A stretch of 31,362 nucleotides of DNA from Streptosporangiaceae bacterium (GTDB lineage: Bacteria; Actinomycetota; Actinomycetes; Streptosporangiales; Streptosporangiaceae). Numbering within the stretch: position 1 is the first letter of the stretch; each line of letters begins with the position of its first letter. The notes beneath the pieces are model-generated. The model was given only the letters and a program-made list of their open reading frames with translations. It was not told where the DNA came from and did not search any database. A program made the position numbers and the translations under genes. Of this stretch, positions 22,973 to 30,599 are shown in pieces. The stretch is from NCBI GenBank assembly GCA_030039095.1, contig JASHQP010000269.1, forward strand, positions 1 through 31,362, given 5' to 3'.

Positions 22973-23685
22973 CGAGCCATGCCTTTGCCTTGTCGTGCCC
23001 CGGAATGCCGGGCTTCATAAATAGTGCGCAGCGCCATCACTTATGGTCGCGTGCAGGTACCGCGGAATTCCCAGTCCCGCTACTAAGATTCCGCGATCTG
23101 AGTCGCTCGTAACCTCGGTCACTGATCAACAAACCAGACGTGACCTGGTCAAACACTTCCGGAAATAAAACACCGCTTTGATCTCTCCGTCATCCCGTGA
23201 CCAGGCACGATGCGCTGTGACCTTCGTCTCACTGGAGATCGAAAGTCTATCTCGATCGGACGTCTCTGAGGGGTACCTTGAGCATGCTTGAGGGACCCGC
23301 AGGTGTTCGCGACGGTTGGTTGTTCTCTAAGCAGTACGCTGACGGTTGCTACGTAGCGGTAGTTGCTGCTCGAATATCCCGATTTATGACTGTTTTACGA
23401 CGCCGAGTCGATGGGATTTCATGCGGACACTACCTCATTGCGCGCTAGCGTCCCGCTAGCGGATAGCGCGGTTGTACGGCCCGATGCCCCATGATGCAGC
23501 CAGCCCCGGGCGCCCGCGCGGCATTCGCTCCGAAGCGGCACTCGTGCGGCGTTCTGTGTCGGTCGGCGCACCGGGTCGGCCGCAGTCTGGCGAGGCGGCA
23601 GGTCCGGCCGCGCGATCCGTGCGGGACGGCGCACATGCGCTAGTCTGTGCTTGCCGCAGGCGCCGGGGATCTGGCGCGCGGTCCC
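22973..23685. promoter_or_regulatory. 713-bp gene-free region upstream of the SsgB-like gene
   Basis: This stretch is AT-richer than its surroundings and has no convincing frame. It contains GGTCAC at 23117 and GTGACC at 23140, 23197 and 23217, plus the palindrome TGACC-T-GGTCA (23141-23151). An inverted repeat GAGAT-ATCTC lies near 23235-23256, and CGCTAGCG-type palindromes near 23445-23462. This suggests multi-site regulation of the developmental gene. An unannotated small RNA cannot be excluded. Confidence 0.5.
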
Positions 23686-23760
23686 GGGCGATTGGCTCAG
23701 CGGGAGAGCGCCTCGTTCACACCGAGGAGGTCACTGGTTCGATCCCAGTATCGCCCACCA
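23686..23760 (+). tRNA. tRNA-Val (anticodon CAC)
   Basis: A 72-nt cloverleaf (23686-23757) plus encoded CCA (23758-23760). The acceptor stem GGGCGAT pairs with ATCGCCC, and the anticodon stem CCTCG/CGAGG has loop TTCACAC. The T-arm is CTGGTTCGATCCCAG. It reads GUG codons and is the second Val tRNA in the window. Confidence 0.95.
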
Positions 23761-23767
23761 CGTCAGC

Positions 23768-23799
23768 GGCCGGTTCCAGCCAAGGGACCGGCCCTTTTT
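23768..23799 (+). terminator. Rho-independent terminator after tRNA-Val
   Basis: Stem GGCCGGTTCC (23768-23777) pairs with GGGACCGGCC (23784-23793) with one G-T pair and a 6-nt loop, followed by C and five T. It starts 7 nt after the encoded CCA. Confidence 0.9.
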
Positions 23800-23825
23800 G
23801 ATGCCCGCGCACCACCGAAGTGGAT

Positions 23826-24272
23826 TCAGGTGCATACCAGGCATCCGCTGTGGGTGTGGATGCGAAACGGCCCGGCGCTGGGGGAGAGGCGGCTGGCGGC
23901 TGCCGCGGCGACCGCTGCGGGGTCAGGCTGGTCCCGAATGCTGATCATGCTGCGCACGTAGTTCTCGATGAGCTCTGGCTCGGGGATCCGCAGTTCGCTG
24001 GTGAAGTCGTGGCGGATGACAGAGTTGAACTGGCTGGCTAGCAGGTTCTGGCCGTCGTCGAGGTGGAGGCGCAGCCGGTCTCCGAGCGGCGAGTCAGTGG
24101 TGGTGATCTGCAACGTGGCGGCGATCAGATCGTGCAGCTCGCGTACGTGGCCGGGACCGCTGAGGACGACGAGCACCTGCCCGCCGGGCCGGGTGATCCG
24201 GCGCAGCTCGCAGACGGCGGCGTGGGCATCGGGGACGTGGTAGAGCATGTGCGCTGCCAGGGCGAGACTCAC
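23826..24272 (-). pseudogene. 5'-truncated class I SAM methyltransferase
   Basis: The 148-residue frame begins in the middle of a methyltransferase fold. LALAAHMLYHVPDAHAAVCE is the motif II region and ELRRITRPGGQVLVVLSG the motif III region, with a C-terminal half to the stop at 23826. Family-like residues (SSALPLRDHAVS) continue in frame upstream of the GTG at 24272, with no start codon, until about 24377. The SAM-binding glycine motif I and about 100 N-terminal residues are missing. The intact methyltransferase at 24338 starts where the N-terminus should be, so a rearrangement joined the two. Confidence 0.75.
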
Positions 24273-24337
24273 CGCGTGATCTCGCAGCGGCAGCGCCGAT
24301 GACGCCGCGAATGCCTCGTGAGCATTAATCTCGGCGT

Positions 24338-25096
24338 ATGCCTGGCGTTTCCGACGGTCCTGCTGAGTCCACAGCTGGGGCTGCGGTCAACGACTATGAC
24401 AGCTTCGGCGAGGCGTACGTGGCCGCGAACGAGCACGGCCTGATCAACGGCTATTACACGCGGCCCGCGATCATGGGCCTGGCCGGGGACGTGGCCGGGC
24501 GGCGGATTCTCGAAGCCGGCTGCGGCGCCGGGCCGATATCCGCGATGCTGCGCGACCGGGGCGCCACCGTGGCCGGCTTCGACTCCAGCGCCAAGATGGT
24601 GGAGCTGGCCCGGAAACGGCTAGGTCCCGATACGGACCTGAGGATCGCCGACCTGGGCGGCCCGCTGCCCTACCCCGACGGTGCGTTCGACGACGTCATC
24701 GCGGCCCTGGTGCTGCACTACCTGGAGGACTGGACCGGCCCGCTGGCCGAGCTGCGGCGCGTGCTGCGGCCCGGCGGCCGGCTGATCGTGGCGGTCGACC
24801 ATCCCTTCGCGGTCGACTTCGTGCATTTTCAGAAGACCGGCGAGTCTGCCTACTTCGGCGTCCGCAGCCATGACGAGGAATGGACGTTCGGCGATCACAC
24901 CGCTCCGATGACTTTCTGGACCAGGCCGCTGCACGTGATGACCGGCGCATTCACCGCGGCTGGCTTCCGGATCAACGTCATCAGCGAGCCGCCAATCGCG
25001 CCAGACACTCCCCGCGGACTAATCCCAGACTTCCTTGAGGACAGGTCCGAAAAAGCCTTCCTATGTTTCCTGTTCTTCGTCCTGGAGGCCAGCTAA
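24338..25096 (+). CDS. class I SAM-dependent methyltransferase
   Basis: A 252-residue Rossmann-like methyltransferase. Motif I is ILEAGCGAGPIS (about 57-68), the acidic ribose-binding residue is in VAGFDSSAKM, and motif II/III is FDDVIAALVLHYLEDW then LRRVLRPGGRLIVAVDHPF. The C-terminal region (TFWTRPLHVMTGAFTAAGF) supplies the substrate pocket, unknown here. ATG 24338 has no clear ribosome site, and ATTAATCT about 10-17 nt before it could be a -10 of a leaderless transcript. It resembles small-molecule methyltransferases rather than rRNA or protein ones. Confidence 0.9.
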   Translation: MPGVSDGPAESTAGAAVNDYDSFGEAYVAANEHGLINGYYTRPAIMGLAGDVAGRRILEAGCGAGPISAMLRDRGATVAGFDSSAKMVELARKRLGPDTDLRIADLGGPLPYPDGAFDDVIAALVLHYLEDWTGPLAELRRVLRPGGRLIVAVDHPFAVDFVHFQKTGESAYFGVRSHDEEWTFGDHTAPMTFWTRPLHVMTGAFTAAGFRINVISEPPIAPDTPRGLIPDFLEDRSEKAFLCFLFFVLEAS

Positions 25097-25116
25097 CTGC
25101 GATCTCACGCATGAGT

Positions 25117-25530
25117 TCAGAGGGCATCTGGACTGCCTTTCCACAGATAGAGATCGCGGAGCAGGGAGATCTCGGCGCCGTGGTGGATGACCTCCATGTT
25201 GATGTACAGGATGAGCCTTGCCATTGGCGCGTCTGCGAACTCCGCTGGCGAAATAGCGCCTCGAGGTCGGACGAGACCTACCGCGCCCAGGCCGCGCACA
25301 TCACTGACCCAGGCATCGTGTGCCTCATCGAGCTGTCGCAATGCGCCTTCAGCGGTGCCGGAGTAGGCGAAGGCGGAATGGTCGGGAGCCGGGTCGATGA
25401 AATAGGGCGCATTCGGTGGGCCGAACAAGCTGATGAGATGCGCGAGTCTCCAGGCGATGGTGGTGACCGGCTCGCGCTCGTGCGGTGGCGATCGACGAGC
25501 TCGGCATTCCAGTCAACGTCCATCCCCGGA
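25117..25530 (-). pseudogene. frameshifted DinB-family gene
   Basis: Frame one (to about 25479) reads MDVDWNAELVDRHR. Frame two continues with EREPVTTIAWRLAHLISLFG and on to MARLILYINMEVIHHGAEIS and LLRDLY before the stop at 25117. Together these match the end of an actinomycete DinB-like protein (TTIAWRLAHL and HHGAE are hallmark blocks). A frameshift near 25479 separates them, and further upstream the gene is disturbed by a 28-bp tandem duplication. No intact start is visible, so the gene is probably dead unless there are sequencing errors. Confidence 0.7.
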
Positions 25531-25577
25531 CGGTATACGGGAGATCACGATCCCCGGACGGTATACGGGAGATCACG
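25522..25577. repeat. perfect 28-bp tandem duplication
   Basis: Two identical adjacent copies (25522-25549, 25550-25577), each containing CCCCGGACGGTATACGGGAG. The length is not a multiple of three, so it shifts any frame crossing it, including the N-terminal part of the broken DinB gene. The remaining 25578-25773 shows nothing recognisable except an open C-terminal frame (VGRTVTAKQAIRAQGS and on) ending in the start of the next gene. Confidence 0.9.
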
Positions 25578-25773
25578 ACGGCACTCATGGATTCGTCCCG
25601 GTGGGCTGGGTAGCCTGGGGTCAGGCAGGAGCGCCTGCCGCACTCCGAGCTATCCGCGGCCTGCGCCCGCGGCAGCGCTGAGGACAAGGGCCGCTGGTTC
25701 GCGCTGTCGGTAGGACCGTCACTGCCAAGCAGGCGATCAGGGCGCAGGGCAGCATCGCCGCGAAGGACAAGGC

Positions 25774-26346
25774 GTGACTGACGACAGCGCGTTCAAGAAG
25801 CAGATCCGGACCAGGATGGCCGCGACCGGAGAGAACTACACCACCGCCCGCCGCATGGTCATCGCCGAACGCGACCCCGGCCAGCGGCCGGCGGCGCTGC
25901 GGGTATACCTCAATCCGCACGTGGACCTGGCGCTGACCGAGGAGGCCGCCCGCGCCTATCAGGCGGCTGACGAGCAGGGCCAGCGGGACATGGCGAACCG
26001 GCTGCTGGCTGACCACATCGAGCTGGCCGGGATCGGGGAAGCCGGAGTCGCCGCCGGCTCGGAACTCGAGACGGTCCAAGACCTGTGGATCGACGAGATC
26101 GCAGACGCGGTACACCGGCGGATATCACGGACGGCGGGGATAACCAATCTGGCGGTCAGCGGCGACCTGGACCACGTCAAGGTTGATATTCACGCCCGCC
26201 GGCCGGGCGTGGCGCTCGGCCACGGCGGCGCTGAGCTTGACCGGCTCCGCACCGAGCTGGAGGAGCTGACTGGCAAACCGGTGCAGCTGAACATACTTCA
26301 GAGCCGCCCGGAGAAGGGACGCAAGGAAATACAAGTAGGGCCTTAG
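25774..26346 (+). CDS. stand-alone KH-domain protein with ribosomal-S3-like KH
   Basis: A 190-residue protein. Residues 104-180 closely resemble the type II KH domain of actinobacterial ribosomal protein S3: RRISRTAGITNLAVSGDLDH, VKVDIHARRPGVALGHGGAE, then LEELTGKPVQLNILQSRPE. The GxxG nucleic-acid loop is GHGG (149-152). Residues 7-27 (FKKQIRTRMAATGENYTTAR) form a short motif that I recall from actinomycete accessory proteins but cannot name. The middle is helical and acidic. S3 itself is about 220-280 residues with a different C-terminus, so this is not rpsC. GTG 25774 overlaps the stop of an upstream short frame. RNA binding is inferred from the KH. Confidence 0.75.
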   Translation: MTDDSAFKKQIRTRMAATGENYTTARRMVIAERDPGQRPAALRVYLNPHVDLALTEEAARAYQAADEQGQRDMANRLLADHIELAGIGEAGVAAGSELETVQDLWIDEIADAVHRRISRTAGITNLAVSGDLDHVKVDIHARRPGVALGHGGAELDRLRTELEELTGKPVQLNILQSRPEKGRKEIQVGP

Positions 26347-26473
26347 GCGACGCCTAGAACGTCAGAGCGTCCATTGGCTTTTGCAGTTGGCGCAGGCCTC
26401 CTGGGTAACCGTCTCCTTGCGCCTGCGTCCGCCCGAGCGTCCCGTGACTGGTGTTTGATGTGAGACTGCGGGA

Positions 26474-27376
26474 GTGATCGACGTACCGGACGCCGTGCGC
26501 AACAAGGCTCGCGCTGCCGGTGTCGAAGACTGGCTTGAGCGCCTGCCCGCGATTGTCTCGAGCCTTGAGGCTGACTGGTCGATCATCGTGGGGCGCCCGT
26601 ATACGGGCGGGACCGAGGCCTTCGTGGCCGAAGCGACCCGTGCGGACGGAGCCTCAGCGATTCTCAAGGTGCTGGTGCCAGGCGCGGGGAAGGACTCCTC
26701 CAGCGAGGCGACGGTGCTCCGCATTGTCGGAGGAGAAGGATGCCCGGCGCTCGACCGCTATGACGCCAGCCGGGGTGCCCTGCTCATGGAGCGACTGGGG
26801 CGGCCGATGTTCGAGCTCGGCCTGCCGCTCTCGCGCCGTCTTGAGATTCTCTGCGATACCGCAGCGCGCATCTGGCGGCCGGCGCCGGACTGCGGGCTGC
26901 CGACCGGTGCCGAGAAGGCCCGGTTGCTCGCCGGCTTCATCGCGAGACTGTGGGAGGAACTCGACCGCCCCTGTTCCGAGAAGGCGGTCGAGCATGCCCT
27001 CGTCTCGGCCCGACGGCGGGAGCGAGCGCACCGCGACGACAAAGCCGTACTGGTCCACGGCGACGTGCACCAACTGAACGCGCTTCAGACCGATGGCGGC
27101 TTCAAGCTGGTCGATCCGGACGGTCTCCTCGCGGAGGCCGAGTACGACCTGGGAATCCTGATGCGGGGAGACCCGGTCGAGCTGCTCGCTGGTGACCCGT
27201 TAGAGCGAGCGCGCTCGCTGGCCGCCCGGACGGGTCTCGATCCCGTGGCTACCTGGGAATGGGGCGTGATCGAGCGGCTGTCGACGGGACTGCTCTGCAC
27301 GCAGATCCATTTTCAGCCTCTCGGCCGGGACACGCTCCGGGCAGCGGAGGCCGTCGCTGGTCTGTCGATGCCGTAG
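26474..27376 (+). CDS. APH(6)-like aminoglycoside phosphotransferase family kinase
   Basis: A 300-residue kinase-fold protein close to streptomycin 6-kinases. The N-lobe Lys is K65 in SAILKVLVPG, with Glu78 as its partner. The catalytic loop is VHGDVHQLNAL (His195, Asp197, Asn202), and the metal-binding Asp lies in KLVDPDGLLAEAEYDLG. In APH(6) enzymes the phosphate of ATP goes to the 6-hydroxyl of streptomycin. The catalytic loop is intact, so activity is plausible, but resistance cannot be inferred without testing. GTG 26474 was used. There are no antibiotic biosynthesis genes nearby, and the surroundings are accessory genes. Confidence 0.85.
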   Translation: MIDVPDAVRNKARAAGVEDWLERLPAIVSSLEADWSIIVGRPYTGGTEAFVAEATRADGASAILKVLVPGAGKDSSSEATVLRIVGGEGCPALDRYDASRGALLMERLGRPMFELGLPLSRRLEILCDTAARIWRPAPDCGLPTGAEKARLLAGFIARLWEELDRPCSEKAVEHALVSARRRERAHRDDKAVLVHGDVHQLNALQTDGGFKLVDPDGLLAEAEYDLGILMRGDPVELLAGDPLERARSLAARTGLDPVATWEWGVIERLSTGLLCTQIHFQPLGRDTLRAAEAVAGLSMP

Positions 27377-27383
27377 GTGCTGG

Positions 27384-27584
27384 TCAGGTCGTCTGGCGGA
27401 TCCGCCGGGCCATCAGGGCTGTCGCCAGGCGCGTCTGCCCGTCGACGTCGTGCAGCGCCCAGCCGAGGTGGCGCTCGGCCTGGGCGACGCGCTCCTGGAG
27501 CGTGGAGTGGTGGATGTTCAGTGCGGCGGCCGCGCGGAGGCCACACCAGCATGGCCCGGATCGCACCATCATCAGCGCGTTCAC
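27384..27584 (-). pseudogene. C-terminal HTH remnant of a PucR/CdaR-type regulator
   Basis: The 66-residue frame contains LRAAAALNIHHSTLQERVAQ, then AERHLGWALHDVDGQTRLAT and ALMARRIRQT. This is the C-terminal helix-turn-helix of PucR-family regulators (AAxALxVHxxTLxxRV pattern). Such proteins are normally 400-550 residues, so the sensory and GGDEF-like parts are missing. It may be an orphan HTH but is more likely a remnant left by deletion. Confidence 0.65.
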
Positions 27585-27720
27585 GCGCCTGAGCTAGCAG
27601 CCAAACGACGGGAGTTCCCCGCCATCCGTCGGCCGTGAAGGCCACGGCCCCCGGTACCACCTGCTGGTCTCGGAAAGGCTTGCCGACGCGCGGGCGTGGG
27701 AACTCGGGGAATTCACCCAG

Positions 27721-27906
27721 GTGGACATGCACACCACGCTGGGCCGGTCCGGCCTGGAGACCCTCGACACGCTGATCATGGCAGGCATCGCAGACACCCG
27801 AGCGGACGCGATCCGCTGGGCGCTGACCCGCATCCGTGAGCGGCCAGCATTTGAAAGGCTGCGCGAGCGGATCCAGGAGATCGACCAGCTCAGGAACGAG
27901 TTCTGA
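27721..27906 (+). CDS. small protein with ribbon-helix-helix-like sequence, possibly 5'-truncated
   Basis: The 61-residue frame from GTG 27721 contains LETLDTLIMAGIADTRADAI, then RWALTRIRERPAFERLRERI. The pattern of a Gly-Ile turn followed by S/T-R-x-x-A-I-R-x-A-L resembles Arc/ParD-type DNA-binding domains. Protein-like sequence (YHLLVSERLADARAWELGEF) continues in frame upstream to a TAG at 27595 without a start codon, so the N-terminus may be lost. No toxin partner is adjacent. The function is unknown. Confidence 0.45.
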   Translation: MDMHTTLGRSGLETLDTLIMAGIADTRADAIRWALTRIRERPAFERLRERIQEIDQLRNEF

Positions 27907-27976
27907 GACAAGACCAGGGTCGTGAGCGGATCTTCTGGCTGTGATCGGCCAGCCCCGGGCTGGCATACTGCCGGGC

Positions 27977-29014
27977 ATGATGATTGGCGCGGGGCTGGAT
28001 GCCCGGCTCGGCCTTGCGTTCGACGAGCTGCGGGCCGCGGCCAGGGAGGCGGAGCGGCTCGGGTTCGAGAGCCTGTGGACGCCTGCCGGAGGGGTGCCGG
28101 ACTCGTTCCACACCTGCGCGGCCTGGTCGTACGACACCGGGCTGCGGACCGGGATCTCGGTGGTCCCGGCGGCGCGGATGTGGACCCCGCTCGGGCTGGC
28201 GGCCCAGGCGGCGACGCTGGCCCAGCTGTCGGCGGGGCGGTTTGTGCTCGGCCTGGGCACCGGAGGCTACGGGCCCGGCTTCTGGGCGTCGGTGGGCCTG
28301 CCCGACCGGCCCATCGCGGTGATGCGGCAGTACGTCAGCGAGGTCCGGGGCTTGCTGGCCAGGCAGGCCGTGACCAGCGAGGGCCTGGTGTCGGGTGCCC
28401 CCGGCTGGCCTCGTTCCGCCACGCTCGGGACCGGCGACTTGCCGGCGGCACCCGTGTACCTGGCCGCGCTCGGCCCCCAGATGCTGCGGCTGGCTGGCGA
28501 GACGGCCGACGGCGTGCTGCTCAACTGGGCGACCCCCGAGCGCATCGCAGCCAGCCGGTCGCAGGTCGATGCGGGTGCCGCGCGGGCGGCCCGCGGCGCG
28601 GGTTCGGTCCCGATGACCATGTACATCCGGGTCTGCGTCGACGACGACGTGGCCGCGGCGCGCGAGGCATTCGGCACGCAGGTCCTCGGGTACGCGATGG
28701 GCCGTCCCGGCACCCCGGACAGCGCGGGTTACCGGGGCCTGTTCGCCCAGATGGGCTTCGACGCGGAGCTGAAAGAGGCAGAGCAGCGGCGTGACCGGGG
28801 CGCGGCCATGCCCGAGCTGGTGGCCGCGGTGCCCGACGAGATGCTGCACGCGGTCGGCTACTACGGACCCGCTGGCCCGGCGCCGGCGGCATTCGCCCGG
28901 CTCGCCGCCGGGCTGGACGAGGCCGTCGTCCGCATCATCACCGCCCGCCCCGGCCTGACGCCTGTCATCGAGGCGATGGCCGCCCTGACGCCAACACGGA
29001 TCAGGGAATCGTGA
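27977..29014 (+). CDS. LLM-class (F420-dependent-type) oxidoreductase
   Basis: A 345-residue luciferase-like TIM-barrel protein. Diagnostic blocks are AAREAERLGFESLWTPAGGV, GISVVPAARMWTPLGLAAQA, LAQLSAGRFVLGLGTGGYG and PVYLAALGPQMLRLAGETAD followed by GVLLNW. F420- or FMN-dependent oxidoreduction is expected from the family. ATG 27977 (or the adjacent ATG 27980) was preferred over GTG 27941, which adds a non-family leader. It overlaps the next gene by GTGA. It is only distantly similar to the LLM protein at 14948-15907. Confidence 0.9.
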   Translation: MMIGAGLDARLGLAFDELRAAAREAERLGFESLWTPAGGVPDSFHTCAAWSYDTGLRTGISVVPAARMWTPLGLAAQAATLAQLSAGRFVLGLGTGGYGPGFWASVGLPDRPIAVMRQYVSEVRGLLARQAVTSEGLVSGAPGWPRSATLGTGDLPAAPVYLAALGPQMLRLAGETADGVLLNWATPERIAASRSQVDAGAARAARGAGSVPMTMYIRVCVDDDVAAAREAFGTQVLGYAMGRPGTPDSAGYRGLFAQMGFDAELKEAEQRRDRGAAMPELVAAVPDEMLHAVGYYGPAGPAPAAFARLAAGLDEAVVRIITARPGLTPVIEAMAALTPTRIRES

Positions 29015-29499
29015 TCGCCGGCAGCCGCGACAGGGGACAGGCCTCGCCGCCCGCGACGACCTATCAGGAGACGTCGGGCCGCTACCGTGCGACCGGTGAT
29101 GCCCGCGAGCGTTTCGAAGAGCTGGCCGTGCGTGATGTCAGCGCGCGCGCCTTCGCGGCCCTGGTTGCGCGCGGGGATTACGACCCCCGCATCCACGGCG
29201 ACGTCGGCGGGTCCGAGCCATTGACCGTGACCGAGCACCTCGAGTTGCTGGCGGCGGGTGAGCTGCTGGCCCGGTACTACGGGCATCCCGCGCACGTGCA
29301 CCGGGCGCTGCAGGCGGGAGCAACCTGGGAGCAGGTGGCCGCGGCGACCGGCCGCGACGAGGGCCAGGCGCGGCGGGACTACCGCGGGTGGGCAGAGGAC
29401 GAGCATCGGCTGTGGGCGGACTGCAACGGTGAGTTCGGCATGGACGCCGCCGAATATGCTGCCGCGATCGCGCGAGCCGACACAGCGGCGGAGCAATGA
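29011..29499 (+). CDS. hypothetical HTH-like protein coupled to the LLM gene
   Basis: A 162-residue acidic protein starting within the LLM stop (GTGA). The C-terminal half contains EHLELLAAGELLARYYGHPA and HVHRALQAGATWEQVAAATG followed by RDEGQARRDYRGWA. This fits a helix-turn-helix of the kind seen in small actinomycete accessory and plasmid proteins. The N-terminal 40 residues look disordered. The overlap implies co-translation with the oxidoreductase, but a shared role is not evident. DNA binding is inferred only from the HTH pattern. Confidence 0.65.
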   Translation: MIAGSRDRGQASPPATTYQETSGRYRATGDARERFEELAVRDVSARAFAALVARGDYDPRIHGDVGGSEPLTVTEHLELLAAGELLARYYGHPAHVHRALQAGATWEQVAAATGRDEGQARRDYRGWAEDEHRLWADCNGEFGMDAAEYAAAIARADTAAEQ

Positions 29500-29574
29500 C
29501 CAGCCAGCCGGTGCGGTAGCCCGCGGGGGTGGCTGGCCTGCCCCCCGGAAGTGGTGCCGTTCGCCGTGTCGAGA

Positions 29575-29646
29575 TACGTTCCGCCCCGCGCCGGCAACAG
29601 CACCCTCGATTACGTTCCGCCCCGCGTCGGCAACAGCACCCTCGAT
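29575..29646. repeat. 36-bp tandem repeat, two copies, one mismatch
   Basis: Copies at 29575-29610 and 29611-29646 differ only by C/T at position 17. Each begins TACGTTCCGCCCCGCG. They end 12 nt before the methyltransferase ATG. The length is 12 codons and lies in frame with the downstream gene. If translation began at GTG 29551 it would give the peptide YVPPR(A/V)GNSTLD twice. Confidence 0.9.
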
Positions 29647-29658
29647 AGGGTCGGGCCC

Positions 29659-30516
29659 ATGCGAGATGAGCGGGCCACGGCACCGGACAGCACGGCGGTG
29701 CGCGTCGCGCTGTGGCGGGCACTGCACGTCGAGATCGACCCGCCGCCGCACGTGCTCGAGGACGAGATCGGGCTGCGGCTCGCCGCCCCCGCCGACGGCT
29801 GGCAGGCCCGCCCGGACATGGATCCGGCGGGGACGCGCGGGTTCCGGGCGTCGATCGTGGCGCGGGCCCGGTTCATCGAGGATCTGGTTGCCGGGCAGGC
29901 CGGCCGTGGCGTCTCGCAGTACGTGATCCTGGGGGCCGGCCTGGACACCTTCGCGCAGCGCCGCCCGCAGATCGCCTCCGGGATGCGGGTGTTCGAGGTC
30001 GACCAGCCCGGCCCGCAGGCCTGGAAGCGGCAGCGGCTGGCCGAGCTTGGCTTCGGCGTCCCGGACTGGCTGCGGCTGGTGCCGGTCGATTTCGAGCGCG
30101 GCACGTCATGGTGGGAGCGGCTCGCCGAGGCCGGCTTCGATCCCGGCGAGCCGGCGGTCGTCGCGTCCACCGGCGTGAGCATGTACCTCACCAGGGAGGC
30201 CACCGCGGCCACGCTGCGCCAGCTCGCCGCGCTCGCATCCGGCTCGACGCTGGCGATGACGTTCCTGCTGCCCCCCGAGCTGCTCGACGACGCCGACCGG
30301 GCCGGACTCCAGGCATCGCAGAAAGGCGCGCGGGCATCCGGAACGCCCTTCGTCAGCCTTTACCGCCCGGAGGAGATGCTGGCCATGGCGCGCGACGCCG
30401 GGTTCGCCGGAGTGCGGCACGTCCCGGGATCGTCGCTCGCTGAGCGCTACTTCTCCGGCCGTGACGACGGCCTTCGCCCATCCAGCGGAGAAGACCTCGT
30501 GGTCGCCGCGACCTGA
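29659..30516 (+). CDS. SAM-dependent methyltransferase, leucine carboxyl methyltransferase-like (TIGR00027 type)
   Basis: A 285-residue protein of the actinobacterial LCM/PPM-like family. Residues around FRASIVARARFIEDLVAGQA, then QYVILGAGLDTFAQRRP, form the SAM site, with Gly motif GAGLDTFA. RVFEVDQPGPQAWKRQRL is the acidic ribose-binding block, and VASTGVSMYLTREATAATLR follows the usual GVSMYL motif. These enzymes are thought to O-methylate carboxylates or polyketide-like substrates, and most are uncharacterised. ATG 29659 was chosen. The in-frame GTG 29551 would include the tandem repeat. Confidence 0.9.
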   Translation: MRDERATAPDSTAVRVALWRALHVEIDPPPHVLEDEIGLRLAAPADGWQARPDMDPAGTRGFRASIVARARFIEDLVAGQAGRGVSQYVILGAGLDTFAQRRPQIASGMRVFEVDQPGPQAWKRQRLAELGFGVPDWLRLVPVDFERGTSWWERLAEAGFDPGEPAVVASTGVSMYLTREATAATLRQLAALASGSTLAMTFLLPPELLDDADRAGLQASQKGARASGTPFVSLYRPEEMLAMARDAGFAGVRHVPGSSLAERYFSGRDDGLRPSSGEDLVVAAT

Positions 30517-30599
30517 CATCCTGGCCCGCCGGTCACCGCGCTGCCTTGCTCAGCCGGCCGGCCCTGAAGGCATCACCCGCCACGGGGGAGCCGGTTCGC

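Noticed and set aside
23419..23634. Minus-strand frames upstream of tRNA-Val
   Set aside because: They are short, Arg-rich, overlapping frames with no ribosome site or family pattern, within a region better read as regulatory.
26362..26460. Minus-strand frame ending EACANCKSQWTL
   Set aside because: The Cys pair hints at a zinc-ribbon tail, but no start codon lies outside the kinase gene and only about 30 residues look protein-like.
29575..29646. CRISPR-like direct repeat
   Set aside because: There are only two copies and they are directly adjacent with no spacer, so this is a tandem duplication, not a CRISPR array. No cas-like gene is present.
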